NCBI GenBank assembly: GCA_052115395.1 | Contig: JBFRGO010000003.1 | Direction: 5' to 3' (one strand) | Source: Noviluteimonas sp052115395 | GTDB taxonomy: Bacteria; Pseudomonadota; Gammaproteobacteria; Xanthomonadales; Xanthomonadaceae | Length of the DNA: 64,000 bases | Shown: positions 52,631 through 60,594 of the stretch, piece after piece | Position numbering within the stretch: the first letter of the stretch is position 1 | Layout of the letters: the number at the start of each line of letters is the position of its first letter | Translations under genes and position numbers: made by a program | The notes under the pieces: generated by a model | Databases searched by the model: none | What the model was told of the DNA's origin: nothing | Seen by the model: the letters and a program-made list of their open reading frames with translations, nothing else

Positions 52631-53968
52631 TCAATGACGCGAGTGGAACGCCTGCAAAGACAACTCCCGAGCCGCCGCCAGGTCGACGATCGGCGGCGGA
52701 TAGCCCTTGGTTCCCACTTCCGGCACCCAACGGCGCACGTACGCGCCATCGGGATCGAAACGCTTTGCCTGCAACAACGGATTGAAAATGCGGAAATACG
52801 GTGCCGCATCGGCCCCGGTACCCGCGACCCACTGCCAGCCGAGCGTGTTGTTCGCAAGGTCCGCATCCACCAGCGTGTCCCAGAACCACCGCGCCCCTTC
52901 GAGCCAATGCACCCGCAAATGTTTGGTCAACAGGCTCGCGACCAACATGCGCACGCGGTTGTGCATCCAGCCGGTCTGCCAGAGCTGGCGCATGCCCGCG
53001 TCCACGATGGGAATGCCCGTGCGGCCGGATTTCCACGCATCCAGTTGCGTTTCGTCGACACGCGCCCAATCGAAATCGTCGAAGCGCGGATCGAGGTTGT
53101 GATCGGTCGTGCGCGGAAAATGATGCAGCAGATGATGCGCGAACTCGCGCCAGAACAATTGCCGCAGGAAGGCGATGCGCGCCTCCTTCGGCGCATCGCA
53201 TTGCGCGATCGTCGCGTAGGCGCGCTGGATCGACACCTCGCCGAAATGCAGATGCGGCGACAACGTGGAAGTGCCATCGACCGCGGGCAGGTCGCGCGCT
53301 TCGGGATAGGCGGCGACCTTCCCGACGAATGCGTCCAACGCCGCGCGCGCACCGGCTTCGCCCGGCGTCCAGTGCGTCCAGAATGAACGATCCCACGCAG
53401 GAGTCGGCGCAGGAAGGAGCACATCGATCGACGCACCTTCGATCGTCACCGCCGGCAATCGCGCAGGCGCATCGAACACACGCGGCGTCCGCATCGTCGC
53501 CGCAGCCGCCTTCCAGAAGGGCGTGAACACCTTGTACGGGTCGCCGGCTTTGGTCGCGACCTCCCACGGTTCGATCAGCAGCGCACCGTTGTGGCTCTCG
53601 GCGAACAGGCCCGCGCGACGCAATGCGCGCTTCAACACGGTGTCGCGCGCTTCGATCGCCGGCTCGTAGCGGCGAGTCCAAAACACCGCTTCCGCTTGCG
53701 TGTCGCGCGCCAGGCGTTCAAGCGCCGCTTGCGTCGGCCCGCGCACGCACACCAATCGCGATCCGCGTGAACGCAGCGCCGCATCGAGCGCGATCAGCGA
53801 ACGGCGCCGCCACGCATCGGAGGCCGCACCCGGCGCCCAATCGCCTTCCTCGCCCGGCGCATGCACATACACGGGAACCGGCGCGAAACCCTGGGCGAGC
53901 GCCGCCTGCAGCGCGGGCTGGTCGTCGAGGCGGAGATCGTCGCGGAACCACACCAGGGCATTGGGCAT
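52631..53968 (-). CDS. phrB: Deoxyribodipyrimidine photolyase / cryptochrome family
   Basis: A 445-residue FAD photolyase. The N-terminal alpha/beta domain (VWFRDDLRLDDQPAL) and the FAD-binding helical domain (TSTLSPHLHFGEVS, FWREFAHHLLHHFP, RTGIPIVDAGMRQL, WMHNRVRMLVASLLTK, NNTLGWQWVAGTG) are complete. The Trp-rich electron chain and NNxxxxWQW motif fit class I CPD photolyases. It repairs UV pyrimidine dimers with blue light. The start MPNALVWF at 53968 is by homology. Confidence 0.93.
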   Translation of the reverse strand: MPNALVWFRDDLRLDDQPALQAALAQGFAPVPVYVHAPGEEGDWAPGAASDAWRRRSLIALDAALRSRGSRLVCVRGPTQAALERLARDTQAEAVFWTRRYEPAIEARDTVLKRALRRAGLFAESHNGALLIEPWEVATKAGDPYKVFTPFWKAAAATMRTPRVFDAPARLPAVTIEGASIDVLLPAPTPAWDRSFWTHWTPGEAGARAALDAFVGKVAAYPEARDLPAVDGTSTLSPHLHFGEVSIQRAYATIAQCDAPKEARIAFLRQLFWREFAHHLLHHFPRTTDHNLDPRFDDFDWARVDETQLDAWKSGRTGIPIVDAGMRQLWQTGWMHNRVRMLVASLLTKHLRVHWLEGARWFWDTLVDADLANNTLGWQWVAGTGADAAPYFRIFNPLLQAKRFDPDGAYVRRWVPEVGTKGYPPPIVDLAAARELSLQAFHSRH

Positions 53969-54004
53969 GCGTCGCAGTATCGCCGCCACGCGTCGAAGCG
54001 GGCG

Positions 54005-54910
54005 TCACCGGGCGTCGAAGGCGTAACGCAACTGCAGGCGGAAGGAGAGCAGGGGGTCGCTGTCGGCCGAGCCGTTCGGCTCCCGCAAGACCGTGAGCGG
54101 CATGTAGAGCACTTCGACGGCGGCGCCCCAACCTTTGCGCAACGCGCGACCCACGCCGAAGGCGACATAACCCAGATCGTCGGTCGCCGTCAGCCGCGAG
54201 TAATCTCGGAATCCGTAGGTGATCGCGTCGACTTGCACTTCGTTTTCCATCCGCACCAGGCCGCCGCTCAGGTGCCAGGTCCACGGGCCGTGCGCCAAGG
54301 CAGCGGTCGATTCCAGGCCGTAGTAGTTCAACTGGAGCGTGTCGCTGGAAGGCGCATCGCAGCCGTAGGGGTTGATGGCGTAGTCCCGGATGCCCGCCAG
54401 TTCCGCAGGGCAGGTGACATCGCCGACCACTGCGCCGTGCTGGCCGAACGCGCGCAGGGACACGACCACGCCATCGGCATCCACCACGCGCCGTGCGATC
54501 GCGGCGGCCCACAGGTCGCGCGCTTTCGCACCCTGGATCTCGACCGGCGGCGTCCAGGCCAACTCGGCCACGAACCCACCGGGCAATCCGATCCAACCGC
54601 GCATGCGCCCGAACACCGGCGACTTATTGAGATCTTCGTTCTTCTGTCCGTTGAACCCGATCTCGCTCTTGCGCGCCGGGATGTGCGGCACGTCGCCGAG
54701 TTCGAATGCCGCCTGCCATTGGCCCGGCGCGAGCGCCGGAGACGGGCCGAAGGCCGTCATCAGGGTCGAGGCGGTGCGGTAATGCATGGCCCAGGCTTCG
54801 GGCCGGTCGCCGTCGAGGGTGGCGTCTTCGCGGATGACTTCCTGCGCGGCGGCAGGCAGCGAGGCGAAGACCAACAGGGCGGCGAGACAGCTGGGCAGGT
54901 GCGAGGACAT
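54005..54910 (-). CDS. Secreted, probably outer-membrane beta-rich protein, unknown
   Basis: I do not recognise this 301-residue protein. A clear signal peptide ends at LPAAAQ near residue 23. The rest alternates polar and hydrophobic residues with many aromatic ends of strands, and closes with LLSFRLQLRYAFDAR, a C-terminal pattern like an outer-membrane barrel strand although the last residue is Arg rather than Phe. Two Cys (VTCPAEL and YGCDAPSS) could form a disulfide. It begins 36 bases upstream of phrB on the same strand. Confidence 0.7.
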   Translation of the reverse strand: MSSHLPSCLAALLVFASLPAAAQEVIREDATLDGDRPEAWAMHYRTASTLMTAFGPSPALAPGQWQAAFELGDVPHIPARKSEIGFNGQKNEDLNKSPVFGRMRGWIGLPGGFVAELAWTPPVEIQGAKARDLWAAAIARRVVDADGVVVSLRAFGQHGAVVGDVTCPAELAGIRDYAINPYGCDAPSSDTLQLNYYGLESTAALAHGPWTWHLSGGLVRMENEVQVDAITYGFRDYSRLTATDDLGYVAFGVGRALRKGWGAAVEVLYMPLTVLREPNGSADSDPLLSFRLQLRYAFDAR

Positions 54911-54996
54911 GCGCACCAATACTGGCATGCGCCGCGTCGGTTCAACCGGCGCACCCGACAGGCGATCCCGAACGCCTCACGCGCCCCGGGACGAGG

Positions 54997-55185
54997 TCAT
55001 TCCCAGTCGTGCCCGCCCGGGGCCTTGGCCAGCGCGGGCGCGCCGAACTGGGCCTGGATCCGCGCCACCAAATCGTCGGTGATCGCCTCGGCGATGCGCG
55101 CTTCCCAGTCGCGGAGCGTGCGTTCGTCGGCGTGGTTGGCCTGGCGCATTTCCTCCAGGACTGTCTCGAGTGTCTTGATGTTCAT
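54997..55185 (-). CDS. Small acidic protein, unknown
   Basis: A 62-residue protein, mostly predicted helix (LETVLEEMRQANHADERTL), with no domain I know. The very strong ribosome site GGGGGAAGG three to eleven bases before the ATG supports real translation. It lies between the predicted barrel protein gene, on the same strand, and the divergent dipeptidase gene. Confidence 0.6.
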   Translation of the reverse strand: MNIKTLETVLEEMRQANHADERTLRDWEARIAEAITDDLVARIQAQFGAPALAKAPGGHDWE

Positions 55186-55340
55186 GGGCCTTCCCCCTGT
55201 GCAACGTGACGCGCCAAGGATGAGCTACGCCGGTGAATGCGGGGTGAGAATCGCGCGCCCCGCCGGCCGAGCGGCACGAGCCGGGAGCCGGACGGCGCGG
55301 CCGCTTTTGCTACCGTGGCAAAAAGCTTCGGAAAAACTGC

Positions 55341-56063
55341 ATGCGACCCGCAAAACACGCGCTCCTTTCTAGCCTGGCCCTGCTCGCCACCGCTTGCGCA
55401 ACGCAACACGATTCCGCGCCGGCCCTGTCCCCCGCGACGACCCCGGAACAAGCCGACCTCGTCGACATCCGCAGCCTGCTGCCCGACATCGACCTGGACA
55501 TCCGCTACGCCGGCGCCGACAACTTCACCGGCGGCCCGGTCGCCGGCTACGAGGCGCCCAAATGCTTCCTGCTGCGCCCCGCGGCCGAAGCGCTTGCCCG
55601 CGTCGAACGCAAGCTGCGCGACGACCACATGCGCCTGCGCCTCTACGATTGCTATCGCCCCGTGCGCGCGGTGCGGGCCTTCGTCGCATGGGCGCACGCG
55701 CCGGAAGACGGGCGGACGAAGGCCGCGTACTACCCGGGGTTCGACAAGCCCGCGCTGCTCGGCGACTACATCTCACCGACCTCCGGGCACAGCCGCGGCG
55801 CGACCGTCGACCTCGACCTGCTGGACTGCGACGACACCGGCGTTGCATGCACGCCGCTGGACATGGGCACGCACTTCGATTTCTTCGACACGCTGGCGAA
55901 CACCGATTCGAAGAAGGCCACCGACGCGCAACGCGCGAACCGCCACCGCTTGCGCGACGCGATGGTGGCGGGCGGCTTCCGTCCCTATCCGATGGAGTGG
56001 TGGCACTTCACGCTCGACCCCGAGCCCTCACCGCGCGTGGCTTTCGACATTCCCGTGCGCTGA
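55341..56063 (+). CDS. D-alanyl-D-alanine dipeptidase lipoprotein (VanX/DdpX family)
   Basis: A 240-residue M15D zinc dipeptidase. The lipobox LLATAC puts a lipidated Cys at 19, so the enzyme is anchored in the periplasm. Zinc ligands H150 (SGHSRGA), D157 (TVDLD) and H222 with catalytic E219 (EWWHF) are all present, and RLYDCYRPVRAVRAF carries the conserved Arg. It should cleave free D-Ala-D-Ala released from peptidoglycan, for reuse, rather than give vancomycin resistance; no vanH or vanA is near. The 3' end overlaps the serine hydrolase gene on the other strand by 36 bases. Confidence 0.9.
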   Translation: MRPAKHALLSSLALLATACATQHDSAPALSPATTPEQADLVDIRSLLPDIDLDIRYAGADNFTGGPVAGYEAPKCFLLRPAAEALARVERKLRDDHMRLRLYDCYRPVRAVRAFVAWAHAPEDGRTKAAYYPGFDKPALLGDYISPTSGHSRGATVDLDLLDCDDTGVACTPLDMGTHFDFFDTLANTDSKKATDAQRANRHRLRDAMVAGGFRPYPMEWWHFTLDPEPSPRVAFDIPVR

Positions 56064-57122
56064 ATCCAGGTACAGCGCGGCGATCCGTTTGGCCATCGCA
56101 TAAGGTTCGGGTTCGTTGCGATTGGTGAGCACCACGACGGTGAGATGGCGCTGCGGATAGCGCACGATCACGTTGCGGAAGCCCACCGTTTCGCCCGAAT
56201 GCCACAGGGTTTCGCCCGTGATGCGCCAGCCGAAGCCGTATTCGACGGTCGGATCGTCGGTTTTGGTCGCGGGCGTGAAGGCTTGTTTCCACACCGATTG
56301 CGGCAGCAGGCGATCGTCGTACAGCGCCGCGTCCCAGCGTTGCAGGTCGTCGATCGACGAATAAATGCCGCCATCGCCGAGGACCGCGCTGGTCGTGCTT
56401 TGGTCGGTGCGCGTCCACGCGCCGTTTTCCTGCGTGTAACCGTAGGCGCGATGGGCGACGGTCGAGATGCCGTTTTCGTACGCGAGGGTGTGGTCCATGT
56501 GCAGCGGCGCGAAGATGCGCGCGTGCAGGAAATCGGCGTAACGCTGGCCCGATGCGCGTTCGACGATGAGCGACAGCAAGGCATAACCGCTGTTGCTGTA
56601 GCGGTAGCCGGTGCCCGGCGCGAAGTAATGTTTGGGTTCCTTCTCGAGCAACTGCAGCACGCCGATGTCGTGGATCTGCGACGTGTCCTTCGGATCCATC
56701 AGGTCTTCGTAATCGATCAGGCCCGAGGTGTGCGTGAGCAGGTGGCGGATCGTGATGCCGTCGTCTTCCGGCGGCAGGGCGGGCAGGAAGCGCTTGATCG
56801 GGTCGTCGATCGAGAGCTTGCCGTCCTGCGCGAGCAGCAGGATCGCGGCGGAGTTGAATTGCTTGCTGACCGAGGCGAGGCGGAAGTTCGTCTCCGGCGT
56901 GACCGGCGTCTTCGCTTCGAGATCGGCGAAGCCGTAACTGCGGCGTTCGATCGCCTTTCCGTCGCGCACCACGAGCACCGAAGCGCCCGGGCCATCGCCG
57001 ATGTAATCGTGCATCAGGGTGTCGAGGCGGTCGGGCACGGCGGGATGGCTCGCAGTGGTGCAACCCGCCAGCAGGACGGCGGCTCCCAGCAACAGGCGTT
57101 GCACGATGGCGCGGTGCGGCAT
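56028..57122 (-). CDS. Beta-lactamase/penicillin-binding-like serine hydrolase lipoprotein
   Basis: A 364-residue family S12 (AmpC-like) serine hydrolase. The lipobox LLAGC gives a lipidated Cys at 21. Catalytic motifs are S84-V-S-K87, Y175-S-N177 and H308-S-G310. These proteins include D-aminopeptidases, esterases and penicillin-binding proteins; true beta-lactamases have KTG, so HSG argues for another substrate. GAGGGGAG precedes the ATG. It is convergent with and overlaps the dipeptidase gene, and both are predicted periplasmic lipoproteins acting on D-amino-acid or ester bonds. Confidence 0.88.
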   Translation of the reverse strand: MPHRAIVQRLLLGAAVLLAGCTTASHPAVPDRLDTLMHDYIGDGPGASVLVVRDGKAIERRSYGFADLEAKTPVTPETNFRLASVSKQFNSAAILLLAQDGKLSIDDPIKRFLPALPPEDDGITIRHLLTHTSGLIDYEDLMDPKDTSQIHDIGVLQLLEKEPKHYFAPGTGYRYSNSGYALLSLIVERASGQRYADFLHARIFAPLHMDHTLAYENGISTVAHRAYGYTQENGAWTRTDQSTTSAVLGDGGIYSSIDDLQRWDAALYDDRLLPQSVWKQAFTPATKTDDPTVEYGFGWRITGETLWHSGETVGFRNVIVRYPQRHLTVVVLTNRNEPEPYAMAKRIAALYLDSAHGNVESHAR

Positions 57123-57244
57123 GGCGTGGCTCCCCTCGGATCGCCGGAGTGTACGGCCACTTCGTCCCGGCTTCACACACGCCCCATCGGCGGCTCACCG
57201 GGCATCGCGAAGCTGCGCCCACATCCATCGCAGGGAGCACCGTC

Positions 57245-57781
57245 ATGGCAGAACACCTTCGCAGCGCCGGCAACCGCTGGAGCCTGGCGATCTGGACCGG
57301 CGCCGCCGCGCTGCTGGCCGTGCCCGCGGTCGCGATGCGCTTCACCGACCAGGTGCAGTGGACCGCGCTGGACTTCACCACCTTCGGGATCATGCTCGCC
57401 GCGGCGTGCGGCGCGTACGAATTGCTCGCGCGCAGGAGCGCCAGCCTGGCGTATCGCGCGGGCGCCGCCGCGGCCATCGGCACCGGGTTCTTCCTGTTGT
57501 GGGCGAACCTCGCGGTCGGCCTGATCGGCGACGAGCGCAATCCGGCGAACCTGATGTACGCCGGCGTGTTGCTGGTCGCGATCGTCGGCGCGATCGCCGC
57601 GCGCTTCCGTGCACGGGGCATGGCGCGTGCGATGACCGCGACGGCCATCGCGCAGGGCGTGGTCGGTGCGATCGCGATCGTCGGCAGGCTCGACGTGCCG
57701 GTGATGCTGCTGGGCATCACGGCGCTCTACGTCGTGCTGTGGATGGTGGCGTCGGTGTTGTTCGGGAAGGCGGCGCGCTAG
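57245..57781 (+). CDS. Membrane protein with about five helices, unknown
   Basis: A 178-residue hydrophobic protein with about five membrane segments (WSLAIWTGAAALLAVPAVAM, DFTTFGIMLAAACGAYELLA, AGAAAAIGTGFFLLWANLAV, LMYAGVLLVAIVGAIAA, and VMLLGITALYVVLWMVASVL). I recognise no functional motif; a single acidic loop (GLIGDERNPANLMY) faces one side. It is divergent from the serine hydrolase gene and overlaps the acetyltransferase stop by four bases. Confidence 0.75.
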   Translation: MAEHLRSAGNRWSLAIWTGAAALLAVPAVAMRFTDQVQWTALDFTTFGIMLAAACGAYELLARRSASLAYRAGAAAAIGTGFFLLWANLAVGLIGDERNPANLMYAGVLLVAIVGAIAARFRARGMARAMTATAIAQGVVGAIAIVGRLDVPVMLLGITALYVVLWMVASVLFGKAAR

Positions 57782-58251
57782 ATCGACGCGCGCTGCACCA
57801 GGTCCTTCGCCAGGCGCACCGCATCGATGCGCGCCTCGTAGTAGTGCGGGATCACCCCCTGCACGCGATAGCCCTGGTGGCGATAGAACGCGATCGCGCC
57901 GGGGTTGTCGGCGCGGCATTCGACATCGATGCGTTCGATGCCCGCCACGCGCGCCGCGTCCTCCAGCCACGTGAGCAAGCGCCCGCCCAGGCCCTGGCGC
58001 CGCTGCGTGGATTGCACGCCGAGCAACACCAGGTGCGCCGTGGTGTCGCCGTATTCCATGATCGCGAAGGCGTGCAATCCGCCGTGCGCGTGGACGACGG
58101 CCACGTTCGAGGTGCGGCTGCGGATGGCGGCGAGGATGCGCGCGGGCGTATAGCGCCAGCGCAGGCCGTGCTCGATCGCCTCGCGCGACAGCGTCGCGAT
58201 GGAGGGCGCATCGTCCGAAGTGGCGAGACGGATGGTGGGCAGGCCCAGCAC
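57778..58251 (-). CDS. GNAT-family N-acetyltransferase
   Basis: A 157-residue acetyltransferase. LGVQSTQRRQGLGGRLLTWLED contains the acetyl-CoA pyrophosphate loop (QRRQGLGG) and NPGAIAFYRHQGYRVQGV the C-terminal motif. Sequence order resembles RimI-type enzymes that acetylate N-termini, but substrates of this family vary too much to name one. GTG start at 58251. Convergent with the membrane-protein gene. Confidence 0.88.
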   Translation of the reverse strand: MLGLPTIRLATSDDAPSIATLSREAIEHGLRWRYTPARILAAIRSRTSNVAVVHAHGGLHAFAIMEYGDTTAHLVLLGVQSTQRRQGLGGRLLTWLEDAARVAGIERIDVECRADNPGAIAFYRHQGYRVQGVIPHYYEARIDAVRLAKDLVQRASI

Positions 58252-58390
58252 GGGCCCAGTCTATGCCCGTCGATGCGACGATTCCAATGCGCGTTGCGGC
58301 GGCCGCGGATGCATCGGCGGACGCATCGCGCCGCCGCGCCTGCGCACGCGCCGTTTACTGACGCATTCATCGCGCATCGCGGGAGCCGGT

Positions 58391-60196
58391 ATGCGGAAGT
58401 GGACAGTGGCGATCGCCATCGCATGTTTCCCGTGCGTGGCCGCGGCGCAGGTGACGATCCCCGAGGAATACGGCAAGACCGTGAAGACCGCCGAGGCGAT
58501 CGCCGCGCTCGGCGACGATCTGTTCGGCGATGCGACCAGCCTCTACACCGGCGCGACCACGTTCACCGCCACCGACGTCAGTCTCCCGGGCAACAACGCG
58601 TTGCCGGTGTCCGTCGGTCGCCGGTTCGTCGTGCAAAGCCGCGTGGGCGTGGAGCGCAGCGACCTGTTGTCGCGCGATGGCGGTTTCGCCGATTGGGAAC
58701 TCGATCTTCCGCACCTGCATGGCGTCTTCGCGAAAGGGAAGGGCTGGCAGGTCGATGGCTGGAACGAGGCAGGCAAGCATTTGCGATGTTCCCTGAGCCA
58801 GGCGAATACCGCGGAGGCGCCCGAAGCGCAGGGATCCCCTTACGGCGGCTGGGAGGGGTTTACGTACTGGAGCGGCAATTCGCTCTACGTGCCCGGCATC
58901 GGCGACCAGGAAATGCTGACGGTCGACGCCGCGGCCAATCCCCACATGCCGAAGGACGGCAAGCAATACCGTTGGGTCACGAACAACCAGTGGTATTTCT
59001 CCTGCCTCCCGAACACCGCCAACGGCGTGCCGGGCGATGCCTTCCTGGCGGTGGCGCCTGACGGCACGCGTTACCACTTCGATTGGTTCGTTACGCGCTT
59101 CGCGCCGTGGATCACGCGGAACGTGGCCGAAGGCGGCGGCACCGGCGACCGGGCCGTGCCGAGGGCGCCGGTGGGTACCACGTCGTCGGTACTCGATCGC
59201 GAAGAAGTGCGCATCCTTCCGACGAAGATCGTCGATCGTTTCGGCAATACCGTGACGTACACCTACGACGCGGCAAACCCGCGTCGCCTGACCCGCATCG
59301 ACGCAAGCGACGGCCGCGCACTCACTTTGACCTGGAGCGGCGCGCGCATCTCGGCGGTCAGCGACGGCACGCGCACCTGGCGTTACGTCTACGGCAACGG
59401 CCTGACCGAAGTGATCCTCCCGGACCAGTCGAAGTGGCGCATCGATTTCGTGAACCTGCGCGAGGCATACACCAGTCCTGCCGGCGTCAATGCCGAGCGC
59501 CGTTGCTCGGAGCAGACCGCCTCCACGCAGCAGGGCACCTACACCGGAAAGCTGACGCATCCATCGGGCGCGGTCGGCGAGTTCTCCTTCCGTTCGCAGA
59601 TGCATGGACGGTCCTACGTCGACAAACAATGCCCGCCGCAACCCGGCTCCGGCGCCGAAGGTTTCGTTTCGCTGCAGCCGTTCTACTTCGAAGTCGTCGG
59701 GCTGACGAGCAAGACGATCAGCGGCCCGGGATTGACGACCGCGCAATGGACCTACGCGTTCGGTCCGGCCAACCGCAGCTGGGCGCAGGACTGTGCCGGC
59801 AATACGTGTCCGGAGACCAAGACCCTGGATGTCACCGGCCCCAGCGAATGGCGGCGCTACACCTTCGGCAATCGCTATCGCGTGTCGGATGGAAAATTGT
59901 TGTCCACGCAAATCGGCACGGGCCCCGCGAACGTGCTGCGCACGGAAGTCGCGACGTATCAGCTCGATCCCGTGGGCCAGGTCTATCCCGCCACCATCGG
60001 TCGATCGCCGTATCCCAGGAGCGACCAGACCGCGACGAAACACACGCCCCTGCGCAAGCGCGTGATCACGCAGCAGGGACAGGCGTTCACGTGGGAGGTG
60101 TCGAGTAGCTGCGGGGCGAATGGTGCGACGCCGTGTTTCGATGCGTTCGCGCGGCCGACGAAGGTGGTCAGGTCGAGTGCCGCTGCGGCACCGTGA
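58391..60196 (+). CDS. Secreted RHS-type protein, N-terminal half only
   Basis: A 601-residue protein with a signal peptide (WTVAIAIACFPCVAAAQ), an N-terminal beta-rich region (FSLYTGATTFTATDVSLPGN-like start; VSVGRRFVVQS) and a first few YD-type repeats (FGNTVTYTYDAANPRRLTRI, ISAVSDGTRTWRYVYG). It stops right after PCFDAFARPTKVVRSS, where longer RHS proteins of this group seem to continue with the sequence that begins the mature 44.6-kb protein. There is no RHS core end and no toxin tip. It looks like an N-terminal half left by a deletion or rearrangement, but is intact as an open frame. Confidence 0.75.
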   Translation: MRKWTVAIAIACFPCVAAAQVTIPEEYGKTVKTAEAIAALGDDLFGDATSLYTGATTFTATDVSLPGNNALPVSVGRRFVVQSRVGVERSDLLSRDGGFADWELDLPHLHGVFAKGKGWQVDGWNEAGKHLRCSLSQANTAEAPEAQGSPYGGWEGFTYWSGNSLYVPGIGDQEMLTVDAAANPHMPKDGKQYRWVTNNQWYFSCLPNTANGVPGDAFLAVAPDGTRYHFDWFVTRFAPWITRNVAEGGGTGDRAVPRAPVGTTSSVLDREEVRILPTKIVDRFGNTVTYTYDAANPRRLTRIDASDGRALTLTWSGARISAVSDGTRTWRYVYGNGLTEVILPDQSKWRIDFVNLREAYTSPAGVNAERRCSEQTASTQQGTYTGKLTHPSGAVGEFSFRSQMHGRSYVDKQCPPQPGSGAEGFVSLQPFYFEVVGLTSKTISGPGLTTAQWTYAFGPANRSWAQDCAGNTCPETKTLDVTGPSEWRRYTFGNRYRVSDGKLLSTQIGTGPANVLRTEVATYQLDPVGQVYPATIGRSPYPRSDQTATKHTPLRKRVITQQGQAFTWEVSSSCGANGATPCFDAFARPTKVVRSSAAAAP

Positions 60197-60217
60197 GATG
60201 GGGCGGGCGCGCCGGCG

Positions 60218-60535
60218 TTATGCGGGCGGCTTCGCGACGCACTTCTTTTCCGTCGCGTTGTAAGCCTGTCCCTTGGGACACCCGAGTAATTGATCGACCT
60301 GCTTCGGCGCCAGGCAACGCTGCGATCCTTCGTCGCAGACCTTCTTGCCCAGGCACATCGGCCGCGGCGCCGGCATGCACATGCCATTGGGCGGATTTCC
60401 CTCGCAACGCTCCACGCCGTTGCACCAGGAGCCGTCCTGGCATGCCTCGTCGCTGGTGCAGTGCTGCGCATGCGCGATGCCTGGCAGCGAGAGCGCGAGG
60501 AGCACCGCAAGGCAGGCGATCGGTCGACGGTCCAT
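60218..60535 (-). CDS. Small secreted cysteine-rich protein
   Basis: A 105-residue protein with a signal peptide ending at GIAHAQ (about residue 24). The mature part of about 81 residues has ten Cys, spaced as CTSDEACQDGSWCNGVERC and then pairs in MCMPAPRPMC, KKVC, QRC, GC and KKC, which would give five disulfides. Similar Cys-rich modules occur in secreted proteins of predatory bacteria, but I cannot name a family or role. It lies 19 bases after the end of the RHS N-terminal half on the opposite strand. Confidence 0.75.
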   Translation of the reverse strand: MDRRPIACLAVLLALSLPGIAHAQHCTSDEACQDGSWCNGVERCEGNPPNGMCMPAPRPMCLGKKVCDEGSQRCLAPKQVDQLLGCPKGQAYNATEKKCVAKPPA

Positions 60536-60560
60536 GCAGGTGACAACGCAACCGGGGAAG

Positions 60561-60589
60561 AAAAAGGGCCTGCATCGCGGCAGGCCCTT
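60561..60589 (-). terminator. Terminator of the LysR gene
   Basis: Arms 60564-60573 and 60580-60589 pair perfectly over 10 bp. Read on the minus strand the stem is followed by a T-run (the A-run at 60561-60565). It lies five bases after the stop of the LysR gene. An almost identical hairpin ends the tRNA-Ala transcript at 62.4 kb. Confidence 0.88.
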
Positions 60590-60594
60590 CGACA

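Noticed and set aside
55341..56063. Vancomycin-resistance gene
   Set aside because: VanX-type dipeptidases are common in Gram-negative bacteria for D-Ala-D-Ala reuse; it is a lipoprotein and no vanH or vanA is present.
56028..57122. True class C beta-lactamase
   Set aside because: The third motif is HSG rather than KTG and the protein is a lipoprotein; family S12 includes many non-lactamase hydrolases.
44619..60196. Prophage or integrative element
   Set aside because: No integrase, transposase, phage structural gene or att-type repeat was found, and housekeeping genes (xseA, ispG) lie inside. Only the RHS tip shows foreign composition.
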